A stretch of 64,000 bases of DNA from Cynocephalus volans. Its lineage: Eukaryota; Chordata; Mammalia; Dermoptera; Cynocephalidae. How positions within the stretch are numbered: the stretch's first letter is position 1; every line of letters starts with the position of its first letter. This document shows positions 46,335 through 64,000 of this stretch, one piece after another. Both the position numbers and the translations under genes were made by a program. The notes under the pieces are model-generated. The model saw nothing but the letters and a program-made list of their open reading frames with translations. It was not told where the DNA came from and did not search any database. The DNA lies in the NCBI RefSeq assembly GCF_027409185.1, contig NC_084465.1, positions 27,507,864 through 27,571,863 on the forward strand, read 5' to 3'.

Positions 46335-47015
46335 TTTCTTTTTAAAAATAATTGTATAAATTTATGGGGTACAAAGTGATGTTATGATTTATGAACACAA
46401 TGTGGAATAATTAAATCAAGCTAGTTAACATATCCATCACCTCAAATTCTTAACATTTTTTTGTGGTGAGAACATTTGAAATTTATTCCTTTAGCAATTT
46501 TGAAATGTACAATACTCTGTTAAACTATATTCACCATGCTGTGCAATAGAACTAAAAAATAAAAAAAATAAGAAATAACAACCCAAACATTTTCCTCCTG
46601 ACTCAGATTTTGTTTTGTACCTTCTGACCATCACCTCCTCATTCCCCTCACCTCCCTGCCTCTGTAACCACCATTCTACTCTCTGCTTCTATGAGTTCAA
46701 TTGTTTTAGATTCCACATATGAGAACATGTGGTATTTGTCTTTCACTGCCTGGGTTATTTCACTTAGTGTAATGTTCTCCAATTCCATCTCTGTTGTTAT
46801 AAATGACAGAATTTTCTTGCTTGTTAAGGCTGAATAGTATCTCATTGTGTATATGTACTTTTTTTTTATCCGTTCATCTGTTGATGGACACTTAGTTGAT
46901 TCCATATCTTGGCTACTGTGAATAACATTGCAATGAACATGGGAGTGTGGACATCTCTTTGACAAATTGATTTCAAATCTTATGGGTAAATAAATACCCA
47001 GAAGTAAGATTGCTG
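46335..47015 (-). mobile_element. LINE-1 3' end, antisense
   Basis: 'aatttatggggtacaaagtgatgttatgatttatg', 'aacatatccatcacctcaaat', 'aattccatctctgttgttataaatgacagaattttcttgc' and 'ccgttcatctgttgatggacacttag' are reverse-complement phrases of an L1 3' UTR of the L1M/L1PA-like type. Confidence 0.85.
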
Positions 47016-47021
47016 GATCAA

Positions 47022-47100
47022 ACTTCTTTTTTTTTTTTTTTTTTGGTGGCTAGCTGGTACAGGGATCGAACCCTGGAACTTTGTGTTATCAGCACCATAC
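47022..47100 (-). mobile_element. tRNA SINE, monomer, truncated
   Basis: T-run, GGTGGCTAGCTGGTACAGGGATCG ... GTGTTATCAGCACCATAC; the tRNA 5' third is missing where the next SINE begins. Confidence 0.8.
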
Positions 47101-47110
47101 CTGTTCCATA

Positions 47111-47284
47111 CTTTTATTTATTTATTTTTTTAAGATGACTGGTAAGGGGATCTTAACCCTTGACTTGGTGTTGTCAGCACCACGCTCACCCAGTGAGCTA
47201 ATCAGCCATCCCTATACAGGATCTGAACCAGTGGCTTTGGTGTTATCAGCACCGCACTCTCCTGAGTGAGCCATGGGCTGGCCC
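47111..47284 (-). mobile_element. tRNA-Ile SINE, dimer
   Basis: TTTATTTATTTATTTTTTTAAGATGACTGG ... GAGCCATGGGCTGGCCC. Flanked by TGTTCCATAC on both sides, so it inserted next to or into the truncated monomer on its left. Confidence 0.9.
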
Positions 47285-48975
47285 ATGTTCCATACATTTT
47301 TGATGCATGGACTCAGCACCTGACTCCAGGAAATCTGGAAGATGAGGGAGTATAGACAGACCAGCACCAGGACTGACCACCACCCCTCACTCTTACAGCC
47401 CCCTGTTAATTGCACCCTAATCCTATAAGTATATTTTATTTATATACTTTTATCAAGCTGGAAAGGACCTTTTACATAATCTAAGCCAATACTCTTATTT
47501 CTTAGATGAAAGGCCCCACCTCCAATGCTGTTACATTGGGGATTAAGTTTCAACATGAGTTTTGGAGGGGACAAACATTCAAACCATAGCAACACCCTTT
47601 CTCCCCTTAGTTGTGACAATAAAAAATGTCTCCAGATGTTGCAAAATGTCCCGTAGAGAACCACTGATCTAGACATTACTGTAGGTAAAATCCCTTCATA
47701 TGAAATGCCTAAGCCCTCAGGCTATCCCATTGTAATATGATTGTTTTAATGAATAGTTTGCTAGCAAATCTCATTTGTAGCCAACAAGCTCTGGAGATAA
47801 GACAGAGCCACTCTATAGTGAGTGCCAGGTCTGCCATTACTTGAGCCTACTCATTATGTATGTGTGTGCCATTATTTTATCATATTCTCCCTACTTCTGG
47901 GAGCCTTTAAAGAGGTTCTGACTTTTTTCTCAGAACATCTGGTTCTGTCTGTGCACTGCCCAGGTGTCTGGGCTAGGTAGAGAGGTGTCCTTCCCTGTTA
48001 GAGCCATTCTCGAATTGTATTCTGATTGCTTGTTTGTCTCTCTGTCCCACTTGACTTTAAGGTCCATGACAGTAAAAACAATGACCATCCTGTTATCCAT
48101 TGTGCTCCCCGCATCTTGTTAGCACATGGGAGATGTCCAATAAACTTTCTTTTTTTGTGTGCCTGGCCAGTACAAGAATCAGAACCGATAAACATTTGTT
48201 GAATAAATATAAAATAGAAATTATAACGTACTGCATTTAGCTGTGGTCGAAAGTACAGAAATTAGTTACAGCTTACTTAGTGTACAATAATCACTGCTTG
48301 TGTTTATTAAGAGCCTTCTATGCACCAGGAACTTTCCATGTGTTATCTAGCGAATCACAAACAACCTTATAAGATAGATAGTACCCCAGGTGAAAGATGA
48401 GGAAATTGAGGCTCAGAGAGTGTTCAAGACAGGTGATTAAACAGCAGGAAGCCCAGATTTGGATCTATGCTCACCTAACTACAGAAGCCAGTCTTAGTGT
48501 GCCTTGATACACTACCTCTCCTATTTATAGTCATAAACCTGTATGTTGGCTCTTTTTGTGTGCAGAATGATCATTCCGTGAATTGGGACCAGAAAAATGA
48601 CTTGATCATTGTGTACAATTTAGATCAGTCCAACTTTGTCTCTTTGAGAGATCTGCAGGAATATGGAAATGATCATGTTATACAACATCTTGTCTATAAT
48701 GCCACTGACAGTGACAAGATTTCACATGGGGCTGGAAGAAACTGTGTTTTAATTCTTATTCTAGGGAGTAGGTGCCTATGTGTATAGGAAAAGGTACCAG
48801 GAAGGATAAAGTGCAAGATCTTATCATTGCATAAGTTCACTTTCCTTCGTGAAATAGTTGCTGAAGAGCCTGACCCATAACTGCCTCCTTGGAATGCATC
48901 TTTGCAATCCCTCTGCCCACAATCATTCAGTGTTTATCATTTGTTCCCTCAGATTGTCAGGTTTTTAAAAAAGTA
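47285..48975. other. intergenic DNA with small relics
   Basis: 47590-47668 is a MER20-like piece ('agttgtgacaataaaaaatgtctccagatgttgc...gagaaccactg'). 48148-48190 is a SINE scrap in reverse sense. 48290-48450 is MIR-like. The 48497-48787 frame is unrecognised. Confidence 0.5.
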
Positions 48976-49280
48976 CAGTCATCCTTCATATTTATAAAAT
49001 ACAAAAATTTTATGAATCTTGGATTGGTTCCAGGATCCAATACCAAAATCTGGGGTTGTTCAAATCCCTGATATAAAAGGGCATAGTATTTGCACTTATA
49101 TACTTTTAATCATCTCTAGATTATTCATAGTACCTAATACAATGTAAGTGCTATGTAAATAGTTGTTGTACTGTATTTTTTATCTGTATTTTTTATTGTT
49201 TTTCTTTTCTCAAATATTTTTGATCTGCTGTTGGTTGAATCCACAGATGCAGAACCCCTGGATATGGAGGGCCAACCGTG
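48976..49280 (+). mobile_element. MER2-type Tigger transposon
   Basis: Begins CAGTCATCCTTCATATTTAT and ends CCTGGATATGGAGGGCCAACCGTG, both preceded or followed by TA (48974-48975, 49281-49282). Interior 'ggattggttccaggatccaataccaaaatc' and 'gttggttgaatccacagatgcagaacccc' are MER2 hallmarks. Confidence 0.88.
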
Positions 49281-49284
49281 TATG

Positions 49285-49500
49285 GTATAAGAATTATGAG
49301 CTGCGAGGTCAAGGGTTCGGATCCCCAAAGCGCTCATACCAAAATAAAAAAAAATAAAAAAGAAAGAAAAAGAAAGAAAGAAAGAAAAGAAAAAGAATTC
49401 TCAGCTGCTTATTTTCTTCTTGTCGGGCGTTTGGCCGGTACAGGGATGAACCCTGGACCTTGGTGTTATCAGCACCACACTCTTAACTAACCGGTCAGCC
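49285..49500. mobile_element. two SINE pieces in opposite orientation
   Basis: 49285-49345 (+) keeps only the 3' half (GAGGTCAAGGGTTCGGATCCCC then A-rich AAAGAAAG tail). 49421-49500 (-) is most of a monomer (GGCCGGTACAGGGAT ... CTAACCGGTCAGCC). Confidence 0.75.
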
Positions 49501-49880
49501 TAGCTGTTTATCTGTTCTGTTTCTTAAAATAAATTGCCTGAGGACAGGAACTCTTACTTTTCCGTGCCTTATCTTACACCTTTGCTAGGTGCTCAGTCGT
49601 TGTTGACAATGGTAACAATGATTAAATAGGAGAAGGTGTGCTTTCTAGTCCCTAAATGAACAAGTTTGAGTACGCCGCGTACTCTGCCTCACTCGCTTGT
49701 TACGGGGTACCCCAACCGAGGCAAGACTGGGTCCTTTTCCTTAAGGAGCCTGCAGCCTTGTCTGTTTTCTCAAGCAGTGGCTAGTGACGACTGTGGAAAT
49801 CTGCTTTCCTCCCAGCTCAGGTGGAGTCTGCTGGGTTTGCAGAGGCAGATGGAGAGCGTCCTCCACCTACGTGGCCCTCG
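49501..49880. other. sequence upstream of the IMPDH1 island
   Basis: GC content rises toward the right; no repeat or gene recognised. Confidence 0.5.
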
Positions 49881-50690
49881 CGCGGGAGGTGTGCAGCCGG
49901 CCGGTAGGAGGCGCTCCAGGGGACCGTGCCGTCGTCCGTAGGAGGCAAGGGAACGGACACCAGACCCGAAGACCCCGGCCTCCGGCGCTACTCCGCGCTC
50001 CTTTCCTCTTCTGGTTTTCTACGAAAGCGCCAGGACAACTGGAAGGTCCGGACAGCCGGGAAGGGGCGGGGGTCCTTTTCAGTGTCACCCTTGGGGAACA
50101 CCCACCCATCTCCGTATCCCGAAATACTCTCGCTGATCCCGGGATGGGAGAGACAAGCTGAGTCTGGGTAGCCGCGGAGGGCGGCCGGGCAGACCACAGT
50201 GCCAAGGGCAGACCACGGTGCCAAGGGCGGATCCCAGTCGACTCCCGGATCCCCCCACCCGGCTGCCCCGCCCCCGGCACTCAAGTCCCGCCCCCGGAGC
50301 GCAGGCCCCGCCCCGGCGGCCTCGCCCCCTCCCCGGGACCTGACCGGGCTGCGCTCACCGCCCAGCCGGGGCCTGGGGAGCCTCCAGGAGGAGAGGCTCC
50401 CGGCCGCCCTGCGCCGCGGCCTCCGCATGGAGGGGCCACTAGCTCCACCGGCAGGGTCGGTGCCTCTCTCGCTGCTGCAGGGAGGCGGAGCCGCCGCTCT
50501 TCCGGAGCCCGGAGCCCGGCAACACTCGGGACACGAGACGGCGGCGCAGCGGTACAGCGCCCGCCTGCTGCAGGCCGGCTACGAGCCCGCGAGGTGACGC
50601 CCAGGGCAGAGCGCGCGGGGCGCATCCGGGCGGGCGGCCGTGGGGGGGCGGCGGCGAGGGGAGGGGCAGGCCCCACACACTCTCACTCTC
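49881..50690 (+). promoter_or_regulatory. IMPDH1: CpG island, distal IMPDH1 promoter
   Basis: Dense CpG and many GC boxes (for example CCCCGCCCC and CCGCCCCCGGAGC around 50268-50310) surround the first coding exon of the long N-terminal isoforms. IMPDH1 is known to use several promoters. The transcription start is not determined; it should lie shortly before 50427. The long frames on both strands reflect base composition. Confidence 0.7.
50427..50593 (+). CDS. IMPDH1: IMPDH1 alternative first coding exon (long isoforms)
   Basis: Encodes [20 protein letters not shown]..., closely like the human long-isoform start [20 protein letters not shown] as I remember it, and ends with [13 protein letters not shown]. 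It carries an apparent seven-residue insertion (AGSVPLS) relative to human. The donor is GAG|GTGACG. It ends in phase 2 (AG), which joins in frame to C|ATG at 54843, giving Ser before the usual Met1. The frame is also open upstream to 50199, but homology favours the ATG at 50427. The extension is poorly structured, GC-rich and not part of the catalytic enzyme. Confidence 0.85.
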
Positions 50691-50833
50691 TTACCGCCTC
50701 CACCTCTAACTTCCTGAAACGCCGGGCTCCCCGCTTCGGTGGGGGGATCCAGGCGTGCAAAGGCTTCGGTGCTTCGTTGCACAGGGGACCAGGGGAGAGG
50801 AAACAGGTCGTGAAAAGTTCCCCAAAGTCTTAG

Positions 50834-50877
50834 CCCTGGATCGGACCTCGACTACACACCCGACGACACTCGGTCCA
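50834..50877 (+). CDS. IMPDH1: candidate middle exon of the longest IMPDH1 isoform, donor not GT
   Basis: Acceptor AAAGTCTTAG is followed by sequence related to the human isoform segment ESPRLDLATHPTTPRSE. A 44-nt exon ending at 50877 would keep the frame from the first exon (phase 2) into the exon at 50964 (phase 1). The next bases are AGTGGC rather than GT. A GT one base further (TCCAA|GTGGCT) would shift the frame. Low confidence, based on remembered human protein. Confidence 0.35.
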
Positions 50878-50963
50878 AGTGGCTCCAACCCCTGAGGTTC
50901 AAACAGTGCTTGTTGGAGTCCCTCTGCGACTTTGCTTACTCCTCCTTAGCTGTTTCCTCCTAG

Positions 50964-51027
50964 AACTATCTTCAGTAATCTTATTGGCAGGTGTAGGTGT
51001 CCAGATGGATCGCCTTTGCAGGGCCAG
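50964..51027 (+). CDS. IMPDH1: IMPDH1 alternative N-terminal exon (MDRL start)
   Basis: Acceptor TTTCCTCCTAG, donor CCAG|GTGAGG. Frame two encodes [20 protein letters not shown], matching the human isoform segment [20 protein letters not shown] with Arg to Cys. It ends AG, which joins C|ATG at 54843 in frame as ...RAS-MADYL. The internal ATG at 51005 is a possible start if transcription begins nearby. Confidence 0.75.
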
Positions 51028-57013
<5,986 letters not shown>

Positions 57014-57062
57014 CGACTTCCTGATCCTCCCAGGATTCATTGACTTCATAGCTGATGAGGTG
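57014..57062 (+). CDS. IMPDH1: IMPDH1 exon, codons 33-49
   Basis: Acceptor TCTTCACAG, donor GTG|GTGAGT. Encodes (N)DFLILPGFIDFIADEV, start of the catalytic barrel. Phase 2 in, phase 0 out, 49 nt. Confidence 0.97.
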
Positions 57063-59159
<2,097 letters not shown>

Positions 59160-59194
59160 TGAACAGGGTGGGCTGTGCTGAGGGGCAGGGCTGA

Positions 59195-63466
<4,272 letters not shown>

Positions 63467-63610
63467 TGATGGCCTGCGGGCGGCCCCAGGGCACTGCTGT
63501 GTACAAGGTGGCTGAGTATGCCCGGCGCTTTGGTGTGCCGGTCATTGCTGATGGTGGCATCCAGACCGTGGGGCATGTGGTGAAGGCCCTGGCCCTTGGG
63601 GCCTCCACAG
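63467..63610 (+). CDS. IMPDH1: IMPDH1 exon, codons 336-384
   Basis: Acceptor TCCCCCAG, donor ACAG|GTGAGG, 144 nt. Encodes [48 protein letters not shown]. Asp364 and Gly366 bind the IMP ribose. Val for human Ile at PIIADGG. Confidence 0.98.
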
Positions 63611-63655
63611 GTGAGGGGAGGGACAGGTGGGGGGCTGGGAGCCAGGTGGGAGTAG

Positions 63656-63937
<282 letters not shown>

Positions 63938-64000
63938 TAGTTCTGGAAACTGAGGCACAGGGCATTAGCAGCAGACACAGGACCAGCCTGGGCCACCTGC

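Noticed and set aside
49899-49912. CTCF-like CCGGTAGGAGGCGC at the IMPDH1 island
   Set aside because: Two mismatches to the core in GC-rich DNA; too weak to list as a site.
49867-50676. Overlapping frames antisense to the first IMPDH1 exon
   Set aside because: GC-rich composition explains them; no recognisable protein.

Overview
This is a mammalian nuclear genomic window. It carries most of IMPDH1 (IMP dehydrogenase 1) on the + strand at the right and the small gene HILPDA on the - strand at the left, divergently arranged and about 39 kb apart between their 5' ends. The order and orientation match the human 7q32 neighbourhood as I know it (IMPDH1 - HILPDA - METTL2B).

The species is suggested by the repeats. 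The window is full of recent SINEs that consist only of isoleucine-tRNA-derived sequence followed directly by an A-tail, as monomers and dimers. There is no Alu and no rodent B1/B2. This is the structure described for the CYN/t-SINE family of colugos (Dermoptera), so a colugo such as Galeopterus is my best guess. A horseshoe-bat-type tRNA SINE is the main alternative and I cannot exclude it without a library search.

Layout. 1-9.7 kb: LINE-1 debris, an MLT1-type LTR with a nested TA-flanked transposon, a MER5-type element, several SINEs and a perfect match to the CTCF core. 9.78-11.95 kb: HILPDA, with one coding exon (64 codons), a 3' UTR holding a perfect 81-bp tandem duplication, an intron, a noncoding first exon and a CpG-island promoter with HIF-type motifs and a doubled GC box. 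12-49.8 kb: intergenic DNA made of MIR, L2, L1, MaLR LTRs (including a full LTR-internal-LTR element at 22.2-24.7 kb flanked by about 100-bp direct repeats), SINEs, microsatellites and unrecognised sequence. 49.9-64 kb: IMPDH1, with two CpG-island promoters (about 50.2 and 54.6 kb), alternative N-terminal exons, and eleven consecutive exons of the common protein, codons 1-432 of 514 by human numbering. The last exons lie beyond the window.

The two genes are not functionally linked. IMPDH1 makes XMP for guanine nucleotide synthesis in the cytosol. HILPDA is a hypoxia-inducible lipid-droplet protein that inhibits the lipase ATGL. The most useful unusual observations are a GC-AG intron in IMPDH1, a candidate retinal-isoform exon whose splice donor is not GT here, the HILPDA 3' UTR duplication, the long direct repeats around the MaLR element, and a convergent pair of CTCF-like motifs around HILPDA. 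I see no sign of a wholly new gene system.
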